Of a stretch of DNA of 64,000 nt, positions 11,560 to 25,200 are shown one piece after another. The position numbers and the translations under genes are program-made. The notes below the pieces were generated by a model that was not told where the DNA came from, did no database searches, and saw only the letters and a program-made list of their open reading frames with translations. Positions within the stretch are counted from its first letter, which is position 1. Every line of letters starts with the position of its first letter. The DNA is taken from NCBI GenBank assembly GCA_949987705.1, contig OX465281.1:81372543-81436542 (forward strand), given 5' to 3'. The DNA comes from Thereva unica (lineage: Eukaryota > Arthropoda > Insecta > Diptera > Therevidae).

Positions 11560-11571
11560 CGTTGGGCGCCA
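11560..11571 (-). promoter_or_regulatory. Primer binding site (tRNA-Lys), unit 1
   Basis: The minus strand reads TGGCGCCCAACG, 4 bases after the CA end of LTR 2. This matches the complement of the 3' end of tRNA-Lys(CTT) over 12 bases, the primer type used by several animal retroelements. Confidence 0.88.
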
Positions 11572-11575
11572 TTTA

Positions 11576-13688
11576 TGTATTAGCATAATGGCGCGATAAA
11601 ATAGTGGGCGCCACTTATGCGAGGTATTACCCCCTTAGCCATAAGCCCGGAAAAGCATGACCAAGGAGCCAACACCATACATAAGAAAGGAAACTAAATT
11701 CCGGAACTCCTTCGCCGGCCACACGGAGTTATCTAGCTCGCCGGAGGGGTCGTGGGGTGTGTGGCCGGGCCTTACCGCAGTTGGTTCACCACTTACCTGT
11801 GACCATGAAAAATCTTATTCAATTCCCGTCGTCCTTCGGTCCTCGCCTGAGCCGTGTCATGGCTATCTGCTTCCCTGACAGCTCATAGTATCGAAGACTA
11901 TCAGCTTCAGGGAAAGTCACTCTCTAGGACACCCTGAAAAAGAAATATCGCCCGCCCCAACCATTCCACAACAAAACAATCTAATGCACGGACATTACAT
12001 TTATATTTATATCAATTAACATTCCTGTTTATCACAGGTCAACAATGCACAAGATTACAACAATTTACTAACGATATTCAATATTCGTTCTCACTGCTAT
12101 ACTAACAGTATCAGATACAACAATAAAAAAAACAATTCTAAACTACACGACACGGAAATATATAATTAACTATGATTATACAATTAGGTCGACGAAAGAT
12201 GTTGGAAAGAAAACGCGTCGTACGGGTACCCTTACGTCGCGTTTGTACAGACGATATCACATTTATTAATTGCGTATACTAGAAAACCAACTACCTGTAA
12301 AACACAAGAGAAAAAAATTTCTCCAATACGGAGCCAACAAATGCAACCACAAATGTAAATGAAATGTTAATTGAACAGATTCAAATAAACTGCTGTAATT
12401 CTAATTACACTTAAAATTATTATCTAATAATCAATTAAATTGGTGCATTCAAGCATACATAAAGATGTTATCTGTGAGGTGGGTATGTTTGGTTCTTCTC
12501 CTCTCCTATAGGCTACGGGTAAACCCGGTACCGGTCAAGTAATCTCTTCTGTCCGAAGGGATTCCCTATCGTGAAAAGTTACCACTCACACCCGAACACT
12601 TCTAGCAACGATGGTGAGGGTTTCGTGAATATAATCGGGATCTCTTAAATTCCCCTTCTGATGGAACCCATTTCCGCACATTGGACACTCAAACGCTGCG
12701 CAGTCGCAGGTCTCGTAATATTAAATTTGTTACACGATTGTATTAACCTGAAACACCGCCTTGCCGCCTTCGTTACAAACAAAAATTCTTACCTTCGAAT
12801 GTTTGGTAAAGGTCACTTTCTTGCATACTGATGTTGACAATTTCTAGCGCATATACCGCCTTACCAGATGTTTGTTGTTGTTCCCTTCCGCACTTAGTCC
12901 AAACCATAAAACAGACTTCACCATAACTGTCCATCACTGGCAAAGGTTTCACCAGGCGCAAAGTTTCACCACCAGATCTGCTACCAGGTAACTCCTTCTA
13001 TTACCCTACAGTCAAATCCCTCGATGATCAATCTTGAACCGTGCTTCTTCTTCCTTCCCTACACTGCCACCATCGCGCGGCGTCTGAGTCCAAGTCAAAC
13101 GACCCACAATGAATCCACACGGCAGCCAGTCACTTCCGAGTTGATATTATGCAATTCGTGTATACTCTTGAGACACAGCTACCATCTTATTTTGAACAAC
13201 AGATGGGAAATCCAACGTATAACAAAATCTCCTTCGAAAATTGCCTCTTTGTGCAGGATTCCTTGTTGCTGGTTTCTCAGCCCTTTCGGTTGGTTCTTGC
13301 CAGATTTCTTGGTCGTTTCTGGATTCCAATTAGGTTGGGAGCTCACACGATAGCCGCAACTATTTTTTCCGTCCGGCAAAAAGAAAAACTGAATATTCGA
13401 AACGGGTTACAAAACTTTCTATCGCCCGCTTAAAAAAACTGACTCCCCTCAAAACTCTAGGAACTCGCCGACTGTCAACACCGATTTTTAAAAAACCTCC
13501 GACAAAACTTCTTTTCTCATCAATATCTTTTCCCAGACTGACTTTTCCAAATTTTTCTTTTCCGTCCTTTGTTTTTTTCTCTCCCCGCCTACTGTTTGTT
13601 TTCGAACCACTTCTGAATTTCATTCTCGACAGTGATTTTTAGTCAAGTAATTAATCATTTATTCAGTGAATAAAAACCGACCGTTACA
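11576..13688 (-). repeat. LTR 2 (shared by units 1 and 2)
   Basis: 2113 bp, TG...CA. It acts as 5' LTR of unit 1 and 3' LTR of unit 2. It shares diagnostic variants with LTR 5 (for example gaccatg near 11802, gtgtcatgg near 11855, aaactgctg near 12388), which the other LTRs lack. Short frames inside recur in every LTR and on both strands and have no known motif. Confidence 0.9.
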
Positions 13689-13764
13689 TACCCTCGGGTC
13701 CACAAAGCCGACTCGCGAGGCAGTGAGGAGCCGAAAAAAACGGTCGCCGTAGGTCTAATATCTT

Positions 13765-13837
13765 TGGCGCCAATGTGGGACTCGACTCACGACCTGAGAA
13801 TAGGAGTCTCATGCTCTAGTGACTTAGCTAGCCGGGC
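13765..13837 (-). other. tRNA-Lys-derived sequence in 3' end of unit 2
   Basis: A 73-base copy with the anticodon arm TGAGA-CTCCTAT-TCTCA and terminal GGCGCCA on the minus strand. Against the usual insect tRNA-Lys(CTT) the D loop GG is AC, the anticodon triplet reads CCT, and single bases are missing around the T arm and acceptor. The 3' CCA suggests descent from a mature tRNA. A run of seven T (13734-13740, read minus) lies 24 bases downstream, a possible Pol III stop. Confidence 0.8.
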
Positions 13838-14165
13838 ATCACAGGTAAGAGTAGTAATACGGAACGAGGTTAGAGGAGTGCTTACGCCAACTTTTGAAAA
13901 GGTGGAGCAGTCAGTAGATCACTCGGAAGAATATCTGGAAGTACCAGGATCCGGCTGAAGGCAATTCCATATTGTCCCCCTCCGGTTCCCGTAAACTTAC
14001 AGGCATTCTCGCCAGAACCGGTTTCCTCTCGTACCGTGGAGTTAATCTCACGCAATCCCACATTGCATGTGACTCACCCCAGTAGGACGACAGGCAACTA
14101 ATTCGCCGAGGTACACCCACAGCCTGACCAAAATTTATAAAAATGAAACGGACACCTTTAGGACA

Positions 14166-17100
14166 TCAACGACGTAGGTCTTTGGCGTGATATACCCCTA
14201 TGCTCTTCCCGCCCAAATCCTCCAGTTCGTACAAACTAGTTCCAATTCTTTTACGTATCCGAGCTTTCAGAAACCGGGGTGCCAACTTGGCACTGAAACG
14301 ACCCGCTCGATTACTCACCCAGAACGTTCTCCGGTAAACCTCATCTCCTGGACGAAAACTGCCCACACGACACCGCAAGTTGTATTGGGTTTTAAGTCTG
14401 ATGTGGGCGGCGGCTAAATTAACAGCAATCCGCTCACGAAGCATCTGCATTTTGTCCGTCAATGGTAGAAAAGCTATGTCACCCTCCTGGAGAACGTTCA
14501 GTTTCTTCAGGACTGGATATGCTGATCCGTGTAGAATCATGTGGCTACCAAACAGGGCCTGATATGGGGACATGCCGATCGCCGCGTGGTGGGTACTACG
14601 AAGAGCACATTCAATGGACGAAAGATGTCTATCCCACTCACGATGATCCTCCTTTAAGTATGCCCTAATGGCGGTTAGGATGGATCTATTCACCCGCTCG
14701 GAAGCGTTAGGGTGAGGCGAATATACAGCCGTGCGCACATGGTGCAGGCCATAGTCGGTCAACAATTTAGCAAACTCTTTGGAGGTGAATTGCCGACCAT
14801 TGTCGGAGAAGACCGTTTCAGGAACTCCAAAGGTATGGAAGATAGTTTGCTCGAGAAACTTGACGGACACCGCCGTGGTCTCAGCGGACACGGGGTGCAG
14901 GAAGACAAATTTGGTGAAAGCATCCAATACAACAAATACTGCCGTGTGGCCTTTCTTCGACCTGGGATAAGGACCTAAGAAATCGACGTATAAAAATTGG
15001 AACGGCCTCGACGCATCCATGGGGTTTCCCATAGGTGGTCGAAGTACTGAACTGGGGGCTTTGTTGGTCTTGCAGACCTCACACTTGGCGATGAACTCCC
15101 GAACTTGTTTTGCCATACCTGGCCAAAAGTACTTGCATCGCAATCGGGCTAGCGTTTTCCCTACTCCACCATGCGAGGCTTGGGGAGGCGAATGATACGA
15201 TTCGACGAGCGTCGCGGTCAATTCCATCGGAATCCACAACTTCCATGTCAGGTCGTCAGCAATCGGGTTTCCAGTACGTGGTGATGTACGCTTGAAAACG
15301 TACCCATCTTCAACTCGCAGGTCTGGTAGCTGCGGTGAGGCTTGTCTGAGGCTATCACCCAGACGAAGATATTCAGGGGACTTGAAAGACGGGGCATTTA
15401 AGTCCACGTCGAAACACAAGGACAATTCGTCAACGCAATCCATGCGTGACAAGGCATCGGGAACCACATTGTGGGTGCCTTTACGATGTTCGATTGTAAA
15501 GTTGAACCCCTGAAGCTTAAGACTCCACCGGGCTAAACGGCCATTAAGCTCCTTCTGGCCCATGAGCCATTTCAGACTTGCATGGTCAGTAATGACCGTG
15601 AAAGTCTGTCCCTCAACATACGCTCTAAACTTCTTTATACTCAGCACGGCTGCGTAGCATTCGAGCTCAGTAATGGTGTAGTTCCGTTGTGCTCCGTTCA
15701 ACTTCTTGGACATATGTATAAGCAATCGGATGTTCTCCTCCATCCATGTCCTTTTGAAAAAGCACACTACCTACACCAGTTCTGCTGGCATCGCACTGAA
15801 TATAGAAAGGCTTAGAAAAATCTGGAGTGACTAAAAGAGGAGCTTCCGTCATCAGCTTTTTCAAGGTCTCGAACGCCTGCTGGGCCTCATCAGTCCAACT
15901 AAAAGATTTAGACTTCAAACAATCCGTGATTGGAGAAGCCACGCTAGCATAATTGGGTATGAAACGCTGATACCATCCGGTCATACCCAAGAATCTCCGA
16001 GTCTGCTTATGAGACTTCGGAGTCGGGAAGTCCATGATGGCCGTCACCTTATTAGGATCGGTTTTCAAAGTCCCATCACCGATTATGAAGCCGAGATACT
16101 TCACTTCCGTCACGCAGAATTTGCTTTTAGATAAATTGATGGTTAACCCCGCACGACGGAGACAGCTGGCCACTTCGTCCAAAAGCTTTAGGTGGGAGTC
16201 AAAGTCAGGTGACACAATGAGCAGGTCGTCCAGATAGACAAAAACGTTTTCACGTAAATGGCCCGGGATGGTCTTATCCATCAAGCGACACATGCGCTGT
16301 GGGGCGTTGCACAAGCCGAAAGGCATAACTGTGAACTGGTACAATGGACGACCAGGGACAGTGAAAGCTGTCCGCTCTCGCGACTTCATCTCTAGCGGAA
16401 TTTGCCAGAAAGCGTCTTTGCGGTCTAAACTCGTGATGAACTTGGTGTCTTGAAGGCGACCAAGAAGACCATCAATGTGTGGAAGTGGATAGGCGTCCTT
16501 CACAGTGACACTGTTCATCTTGCGAGAGTCAAGGCACAGGCGGACCTTACCTGGTTTACGAACCAACACCACTGGAGAATTCCAGGGACTATTTGATGGC
16601 TCAATCACCCCCAGCGACAACATCCTGTCCAACTCACCATACATCAGCTGTTGTACAGCGGGTGAGGCGGGATAATGCCTCTGTTTAATAGGAACTGAGT
16701 CACCAGTGTCAATGATGTGTTCCTCCAGGTTAGTCTTTCCCAGTCCGAAGACATCAAAAGAGGGAAATCTGGCCTTGACGTGTTCCAACCGTTCGCATTG
16801 CGAGGACGTTAAGTCGTGCATTTTTGCAGACACGGATGGAGCGTTTATCTCGCCGACTATTTGGGGAGCGAGGCCGAAAAGATTCCAAAAATCCATCCCT
16901 AGGTACAGTCTCTGGCTGAGACTGGGCACCACATAGATGGTTATATCACGGGTCCTTCCTCCAAAGGATATCGGAACTCGAATATAACCGCAAAGTCTCT
17001 GCGGAGCCCCGTCAGCAGTATGCACTACAGAGTGCAAAAGTGTAGACTGTCACTTCGGGATGATTGGCTAGAAACGCTTCGGCATCTCTCCCCAAACAGC

Positions 17101-17566
17101 TAACAGTGGCACCACTGTCCAACAACCCAACCACTTCCTCGTTAGCTACGAGGACCTTCGTAAACAGACGAGGATCTGACGAATCCGAGATGAAGGCAGA
17201 AACAATTTTCTGCAAACATTGTCGCTTCTCCTTAGCTCGTACTCTAATTTGGGGAGGGGTGCGCTTGGAAGTTAGGGAGTCCACATAAGGTGGCTCTGAG
17301 AATATGCGCGAACGAGCGGAGATATATCTCTTCCAACGGGAAAGGAATGACAGTTTAACCTCCTCTGAGGGAAAAACAGGAAGAGCATCAGTTGACGTAA
17401 AGTCGCTGATGGTAGTCATAGCAGGGGTAGTTAAAGTATAAACAGGGACAACGGGCGAGCTTAGCTCGGGAGCGGACTCCTGTACTGTCTCACACCCCGG
17501 CTCCGGTTTCCCTGACAGGTGGGGCACACTGGTGTGACGACTCCTGGCTTGCCACACTTGTAGCAA
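14166..17566 (-). pseudogene. pol: Unit 2 Pol, two frameshifts
   Basis: Segment 17566-17012 covers the N-terminal part and protease, ending where one extra A near 17036 shifts the frame. Segment 17037-15667 covers RT with its FVYLDDLLIVS motif and ends soon after GGEHPIAY. There a 4-bp insertion near 15713-15719 (catatgtata for catata) moves RNase H into the frame of 15767-14166, which continues through integrase to the stop. RT has LDRKDAFWQ like unit 1, against LDLKDAFWQ in units 3 and 4. The integrase has a private Thr-to-Asn change after CEVCKT. Confidence 0.9.
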
Positions 17567-18570
17567 AATAGGCCACGAGTTTCAGACGGGCAGTCCATAA
17601 ATGGATGATCCGGTTGCTGACAATTCCAACAACGTAAAGGTCGTGGATTCGTCTGGTTCTGACGCGGCGCCGTCATTTCGTCAACTTCGGGTGTTGGTAA
17701 GTCCGGATGTAAATGTTCAGGCGGGTATGTAGATGTATATTCAACCTCGTGTAGCTGCCGATCAGGCCTGCGCTCTACGCGCTTCAGCTTCTGCCAGCGT
17801 TCGACTCGAACGCAAGTCTCACGCAACTGTTGCATGCTGGTGAAATTCTGTCCTATTATCGCCGAACCTAACGTGTAGTTTAAGTTACGAATCACGATTC
17901 CTATCAAACCGTGTTCCGACATCGGCTTATTCATTCGATTATGCAACGACAGCAGTTGAGCATAAAAGTCATCAAACGAAAGCGTGTGTTGTTTGGTATC
18001 CATCATATGGAGGATCAGTTCCTCATCGGATTCTCGCGTTCGGAAATAACTTATAAATTGAAGTTTAATAGTCGCCCAATCAGGATCTACGAATTGTCGT
18101 CGAAACTGGGACCAGTACCAATCGTTAGCTCGTCCCGACAACATCGAGGAGAAATGTCGGCAGACTTCCGATAGTTCGACCCCAGCATCGCGAGCCTTCA
18201 GTTCCACCCGGAACAGAAATTCCTCCGCCGACAACAATCTGTCCTCGCCGGAGAACTTTAAATTCCAGTACGTAACTGGAGACTTGCGATGATGGGTCCC
18301 TGATAACGAGGTCAGCCTGAGGTCCGCAGGTGGTGTCATGACAGGTAAAGAAAATTGATCCCGAGTAACACAAGGGTTTATCGGAACCGCAACAGGTCGC
18401 TGCTGAATTAAAAATGTATCTAGGACTTGTCGCAATTGCGCGATTTGCTCCTCCAGCGAAGGAGTGGGATCAGACCCATTCGATTCAGTAGCTTGCGCGT
18501 CTTGGGGTCTGTCTGGAAGATCACTATTACTAGGTACTGGGGTAGCAGTCTTTCCACTACGAAGTTCCAT
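17461..18570 (-). CDS. gag: Unit 2 Gag (369 aa)
   Basis: Full-length frame from MELRSGKTATPV at 18570. Domain order is the same as in the other full copies, but the CCHC knuckle reads CWNCQQPDHPFMDC, with Asp for the usual Gly before the zinc-binding His. The Pro of EVEYPSTYPP is Thr. The frame is intact, so this copy could make a Gag protein; whether it is expressed is unknown. Confidence 0.9.
   Translation of the reverse strand: MELRSGKTATPVPSNSDLPDRPQDAQATESNGSDPTPSLEEQIAQLRQVLDTFLIQQRPVAVPINPCVTRDQFSLPVMTPPADLRLTSLSGTHHRKSPVTYWNLKFSGEDRLLSAEEFLFRVELKARDAGVELSEVCRHFSSMLSGRANDWYWSQFRRQFVDPDWATIKLQFISYFRTRESDEELILHMMDTKQHTLSFDDFYAQLLSLHNRMNKPMSEHGLIGIVIRNLNYTLGSAIIGQNFTSMQQLRETCVRVERWQKLKRVERRPDRQLHEVEYTSTYPPEHLHPDLPTPEVDEMTAPRQNQTNPRPLRCWNCQQPDHPFMDCPSETRGLFCYKCGKPGVVTPVCPTCQGNRSRGVRQYRSPLPS
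17506..17512 (-). promoter_or_regulatory. -1 ribosomal frameshift slippery site, unit 2
   Basis: G GGA AAC in the gag frame on the minus strand, in the same place and context as in unit 1. Confidence 0.8.
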
Positions 18571-19109
18571 ACTGGTTACCGTTTCTTTAAACTTGAGTTA
18601 GATGAAAGAGAAGCGGAAAGCAAAAAATATCAAACTACCCAAGGAACAAAATCAACACCGATTAGTGTGTAATGATAAAACAACAAGTTTGTATTAGTGT
18701 ATATATATTAGTGTAGGTGAGTGGTTATATGCTTTGATTTAATACTGATTTAGGAATGGTTGAGGCAGACGCCAATCCCCTCAGGGCTCCCGCATGTCAA
18801 TGTCCTCGATGGCAGTTGGTGAAAACTATGAAGCATAGTCATCACCCAGTGCCATCAAGGTCGCCGACACAGCTTCAGGTAGACCCGAAAGAAGGACGGA
18901 AACAAAACTCAAAATCGCATCGCCACGAAAAGAAAGGAAACTTCTTCAAAAATAAAAAAAATTTGGGGGATCCGCTGTTCAACCACAACCGAGCTACCTT
19001 TCGGAAAATCAATCAGAAGGGTATGTACAGACGGAGAAAAACGAATCAGGACAAAAACAAAAATATAGAATTTAAAAAGCTGGATGGACCTTCCGAAGGA
19101 ACAAGGGGC

Positions 19110-19340
19110 GCAGTGGCAGGCGGTATCACGCCTGATACCAAAGACGGTTAAGCCCTTGTCCCAACTTCAACGTCCACCAGGAAAATTAAAAGAAGATCCT
19201 GTTCACGGACCGACGCAGTGGCAGGCGGTATCACGCCTGATACCAGAGTCGCCGCCCCTAGAAACAGGACAAAGATGAACCACTACTTCACCTGCACGCA
19301 TAGCCAAGCGAGCACTCGCTTGTTAGCAAGCCGTGCAGGT
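19110..19340 (-). other. Structured leader of unit 2
   Basis: The 31-bp hairpin motif lies at 19110-19140 and 19215-19245, and the long stem-loop at 19290-19340. All three stems are unchanged from unit 1. Confidence 0.7.
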
Positions 19341-19643
19341 CAGCATGGTTCGAAGCTACTCCAAAAAGAAGAAGTTACCGCAGAATAGAACGGGTAGGCC
19401 TAAAAGCGAAAACAAATAAAAATTCACATAGAATTTGGACAAGGATGCTGAAAAAAATTCGAAAAATCAGACAAGGACTAAGGCCTCGCGGTACTACCTT
19501 AGCCCACAGCGAGCGCTTGGTAATTGTGGTGAACAATAAACAAAAAAAATCAAACGTTGTCCGTGAAGGCACAAGTGGTACTAAACACCAAAAAAATTAA
19601 ACTTCAAGGTCCGTGTAGGACGGTCAACGGGCTTTAAAAGCTG

Positions 19644-19655
19644 CGTTGGGCGCCA
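19644..19655 (-). promoter_or_regulatory. Primer binding site (tRNA-Lys), unit 2
   Basis: TGGCGCCCAACG on the minus strand, 4 bases from LTR 3. Confidence 0.88.
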
Positions 19656-19659
19656 TTTA

Positions 19660-21771
19660 TGTATTAGCATAATGGCGCGATAAAATAGTGGGCGCCACTT
19701 ATGCGAGGTATTACCCCCTTAGCCATAAGCCCGGAAAAGCATGACCAAGGAGCCAACACCATACATAAGAAAGGAAACTAAATTCCGGAACTCCTACGCC
19801 GGCCACACGGAGTTATCGAGCTCGCCGGAGGGGTCGTGGGGTGTGTGGCCGGGCCTTACCGCAGTTGGTTCACCACTTACCTGTGACTATGAAAAATCTT
19901 ATTCAATTCCCGTCGTCCTTCGGTCCTCGCCTGAGCCGTATCATGGCTATCTGCTTCCCTGACAGCTCATAGTATCGAAGACTATCAGCTTCAGGGAAAG
20001 TCACTCTCTAGGACACCCTGAAAAAGAAATATCGCCCGCCCCAACCATTCCACAACAAAAAAATCTAATGCACGGACATTACATTTATATTTATATCAAT
20101 TAACATTCCTGTTTATCACAGGTCAACAATGCACAAGATTACAACAATTTACTAACGATATTCAATATTCGTTCTCACTGCTATACTAACAGTATCAGAT
20201 ACAACAATAAAAAAAACAATTCTAAACTACACGACACGGAAATATATAATTAACTATGATTATACAATTAGGTCGACGAAAGATGTTGGAAAGAAAACGC
20301 GTCGTACGGGTACCCTTACGTCGCGTTTGTACAGACGATATCACATTTATTAATTGCGTATACTAGAAAACCAACACCTGTAAAACACAAGAGAAAAAAA
20401 TATCTCCAATACGGAGCCAACAAATGCAACCACAAATGTAAATGAAATGTTAATTGAACAGATTCAAATAAAATGCTGTAATTCTAATTACACTTAAAAT
20501 TATTATCTAATAATCAATTAAATTGGTGCATTCAAGCATACATAAAGATGTTATCTGTGAGGTGGGTATGTTTGGTTCTTCTCCTCTCCTATAGGCTACG
20601 GGTAAACCCGGTACCGGTCAAGTAATCTCTTCTGTCCGAAGGGATTCCCTATCGTGAAAAGTTACCACTCACACCCGAACACTTCTAGCAACGATGGTGA
20701 GGGTTTCGTGAATATAATCGGGATCTCTTAAATTCCCCTTCTGATGGAACCCATTTCCGCACATTGGACACTCAAACGCTGCGCAGTCGCAGGTCTCGTA
20801 ATATTAAATTTGTTACACGATTGTATTAACCTGAAACACCGCCTTGCCGCCTTCGTTACAAACAAAAATTCTTACCTTCGAATGTTTGGTAAAGGTCACT
20901 TCCTTGCATACTGATGTCGACAATTTCTAGCGCATATACGGCCTTACCAGATGTTTGTTGTTGTTCCCTTCCGCACTTAGTCCAAACCATAAAACAGACT
21001 TCACCATAACTGTCCGTCACTAGCAAAGGTTTCACCAGGCGCAAAGTTTCACCACCAGATCTGCTACCAGGTAACTCCTTCTATTACCCTACAGTCAAAT
21101 CCCTCGATGATGAATCTTGAACCGTGCTTCTTCTTCCTTCCCTACACCGCCACCATCGCGCGGCGTCTGAGTCCAAGTCAAACGACCCACAATGAATCCA
21201 CACGGCAGCCAGTCACTTCCGAGTTGATATTATGCAATTCGTGTATACTCTTGAGACACAGCTACCATCTTATTTTGAACAACAGATGGGAAATCCAACG
21301 TATAACAAAATCTCCTTCGAAAATTGCCTCTTTGTGCAGGATTCCTTGTTGCTGGTTTCTCAGCCCTTTCGGTTGGTTCTTGCCAGATTTCTTGGTCGTT
21401 TCTGGATTCCAATTAGGTTGGCAGCTCACACGATAGCCGCAACTATTTTTTCCGTCCGGCAAAAAGAAAAACTGAATATTCGAAACGGGTTACAAAACTT
21501 TCTATCGCCCGCTTAAAAAAACTGACTCCCCTCAAAACTCTAGGAACTCGCCGACTGTCAACACCGATTTTTAAAAAACCTCCGACAAAACTTCTTTTCT
21601 CATCAATATCTTTTCCCAGACTGACTTTTCCAAATTTTTCTTTTCCGTCCTTTGTTTTTTTCTCTCCCCGCCTACTGTTTGTTTTCGAACCACTTCTGAA
21701 TTTCATTCTCGACAGTGATTTTTAGTCAAGTAATTAATCATTTATTCAGTGAATAAAAACCGACCGTTACA
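19660..21771 (-). repeat. LTR 3 (shared by units 2 and 3)
   Basis: 2112 bp, TG...CA. It is nearly the same as LTR 4, sharing gatgtcgac near 20915, atacggcc near 20937, cactagc near 21017 and gatgatgaatc near 21107, none of which occur in LTRs 1, 2 or 5. Confidence 0.9.
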
Positions 21772-21847
21772 TACCCTCGGGTCCACAAAGCCGACTCGCG
21801 AGGCAGTGAGGAGCCGAAAAAAACGGTCGCCGTAGGTCTATTATCTT

Positions 21848-21920
21848 TGGCGCCAATGTGGGACTCGACTCACGACCTGAGAATAGGAGTCTCATGCTCT
21901 AGTGACTTAGCTAGCCGGGC
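21848..21920 (-). other. tRNA-Lys-derived sequence in 3' end of unit 3
   Basis: By eye the same as the unit 2 copy through all four arms and the terminal CCA. Confidence 0.8.
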
Positions 21921-22248
21921 ATCACAGGTAAGAGTAGTAATATGGAACGAGGTTAGAGGAGTGCTTACGCCAACTTTTGAAAAGGTGGAGCAGTCAGTAG
22001 ATCACTCGGAAGAATATCTGGAAGTACCAGGATCCGGCTGAAGGCAATTCCATATTGTCCCCCTCCGGTTCCCGTAAACTTACAGGCATTCTCGCCAGAA
22101 CCGGTTTCCTCTCGTACCGTGGAGTTAATCTCACGCAATCCCACATTGCATGTGACTCACCCCAGTAGGACGACAGGCAACTAATTCGCCGAGGTACACC
22201 CACAGCCTGACCAAAATTTATAAAAATGAAACGGACACCTTTAGGACA

Positions 22249-25200
22249 TCAACGACGTAGGTCTTTGGCGTGATATACCCCTATGCTCTTCCCGCCCAAA
22301 TCCTCCAGTTCGTACAAACTAGTTCCAATTCTTTTACGTATCCGAGCTTTCAGAAACCGGGGTGCCAACTTGGCACTGAAACGACCCGCTCGATTACTCA
22401 CCCAGAACGTTCTCCGGTAAACCTCATCTCCTGGACGAAAACTGCCCACACGACACCGCAAGTTGTATTGGGTTTTAAGTCTGATGTGGGCGGCGGCTAA
22501 ATTAACAGCAATCCGCTCACGAAGCATCTGCATTTTGTCCGTCAATGGTAGAAAAGCTATGTCACCCTCCTGGAGAACGTTCAGTTTCTTCAGGACTGGA
22601 TATGCTGATCCGTGTAGAATCATGTGGCTACCAAACAGGGCCTGATATGGGGACATGCCGATCGCCGCGTGGTGGGTACTACGAAGAGCACATTCAATGG
22701 ACGAAAGATGTCTATCCCACTCACGATGATCCTCCTTTAAGTATGCCCTAATGGCGGTTAGGATGGATCTATTCACCCGCTCGGAAGCGTTAGGGTGAGG
22801 CGAATATACAGCCGTGCGCACATGGTGCACGCCATAGTCGGTCAACAATTTAGCAAACTCTTTGGAGGTGAATTGCCGACCATTGTCGGAGAAGACCGTT
22901 TCAGGAACTCCAAAGGTATGGAAGATAGTTTGCTCGAGAAACTTGACGGACACCGCCGTGGTCTCAGCGGACACGGGGTGCAGGAAGACAAATTTGGTGA
23001 AAGCATCCAATACAACAAATACTGCCGTGTGGCCTTTCTTCGACCTGGGATAAGGACCTAAGAAATCGACGTATAAAAATTGGAACGGCCTCGACGCATC
23101 CATGGGGTTTCCCATAGGTGGTCGAAGTACTGAACTGGGGGCTTTGGTGGTCTTGCAGACCTCACACTTGGCGATGAACTCCCGAACTTGTTTTGCCATA
23201 CCTGGCCAAAAGTACTTGCATCGCAATCGGGCTAGCGTTTTCCCTACTCCACCATGCGAGGCTTGGGGAGGCGAATGATACGATTCGACGAGCGTCGCGG
23301 TCAATTCCATCGGAATCCACAACTTCCATGTCAGGTCGTCAGCAATCGGGTTTCCAGTACGTGGTGATGTACGCTTGAAAACGTACCCATCTTCAACTCG
23401 CAGGTCTGGTAGCTGCGGTGAGGCTTGTCTGAGGCTATCACCCAGACGAAGATATTCAGGGGACTTGAAAGACGGGGCATTTAAGTCCACGTCGAAACAC
23501 AAGGACAATTCGTCAACGCAATCCATGCGTGACAAGGCATCGGGAACCACATTGTGGGTGCCTTTACGATGTTCGATTGTAAAGTTGAACCCCTGAAGCT
23601 TAAGACTCCACCGGGCTAAAGGGCCATTAAGCTCCTTCTGGCCCATGAGCCATTTCAGACTTGCATGGTCAGTAATGACCGTGAAAGTCTGTCCCTCAAC
23701 ATACGCTCTAAACTTCTTTATACTCAGCACGGCTGCGTAGCATTCGAGCTCAGTAATGGTGTAGTTCCGTTGTGCTCCGTTCAACTTCTTGGACATATGT
23801 ATAAGCAATCGGATGTTCTCCTCCATCCATGTCCTTTTGAAAAAGCACACTACCTACACCAGTTCTGCTGGCATCGCACTGAATATAGAAAGGCTTAGAA
23901 AAATCTGGAGTGACTAAAAGAGGAGCTTCCGTCATCAGCTTTTTCAAGGTCTCGAACGCCTGCTGGGCCTCATCAGTCCAACTAAAAGATTTAGACTTCA
24001 AACAATCCGTGATTGGAGAAGCCACGCTAGCATAATTGGGTATGAAACGCTGATACCATCCGGTCATACCCAAGAATCTCCGAGTCTGCTTATGAGACTT
24101 CGGAGTCGGGAAGTCCATGATGGCCGTCACCTTATTAGGATCGGTTTTCAAAGTCCCATCACCGATTATGAAGCCGAGATACTTCACTTCCGTCACGCAG
24201 AATTTGCTTTTAGATAAATTGATGGTTAACCCCGCACGACGGAGACAGGTGGCCACTTCGTCCAAAAGCTTTAGGTGGGAGTCAAAGTCAGGTGACACAA
24301 TGAGCAGGTCGTCCAGATAGACAAAAACGTTTTCACGTAAATGGCCCGGGATGGTCTTATCCATCAAGCGACACATGCGCTGTGGGGCGTTGCACAAGCC
24401 GAAAGGCATAACTGTGAACTGGTACAATGGACGACCAGGGACAGTGAAAGCTGTCCGCTCTCGCGACTTCATCTCTAGCGGAATTTGCCAGAAAGCGTCT
24501 TTGAGGTCTAAACTCGTGATGAACTTGGTGTCTTGAAGACGACCAAGAAGACCATCAATGTGTGGAAGTGGATAGGCGTCCTTCACAGTGACACTGTTCA
24601 CCTTGCGAGAGTCAAGGCACAGGCGGACCTTACCTGGTTTACGAACCAACACCACTGGAGAATTCCAGGGACTATTTGATGGCTCAATCACCCCCAGCGA
24701 CAACATCCTGTCCAACTCACCATACATCAGCTGTTGTACAGCGGGTGAGGCGGGATAATGCCTCTGTTTAATAGGAACTGAGTCACCAGTGTCAATGATG
24801 TGTTCCTCCAGGTTAGTCTTTCCCAGTCCGAAGACATCAAAAGAGGGAAATCTGGCCTTGACGTGTTCCAACCGTTCGCATTGCGAGGACGTTAAGTCGT
24901 GCATTTTTGCAGACACGGATGGAGCGTTTATCTCGCCGACTATTTGGGGAGCGAGGCCGAAAAGATTCCAAAAATCCATCCCTAGGTACAGTCTCTGGCT
25001 GAGACTGGGCACCACATAGATGGTTATATCACGGGTCCTTCCTCCAAAGGATATCGGAACTCGAATATGACCGCAAAGTCTCTGCGGAGCCCCGTCAGCA
25101 GTATGCACTACAGAGTGCAAAGTGTAGACTGTCACTTCGGGATGATTGGCTAGAAACGCTTCGGCATCTCTCCCCAAACAGCTAACAGTGGCACCACTGT

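Noticed and set aside
13911..14120. 69-codon minus frame after pol as a possible env or accessory gene
   Set aside because: Too short, with no signal peptide or membrane segment. It lies in the 3' untranslated region.
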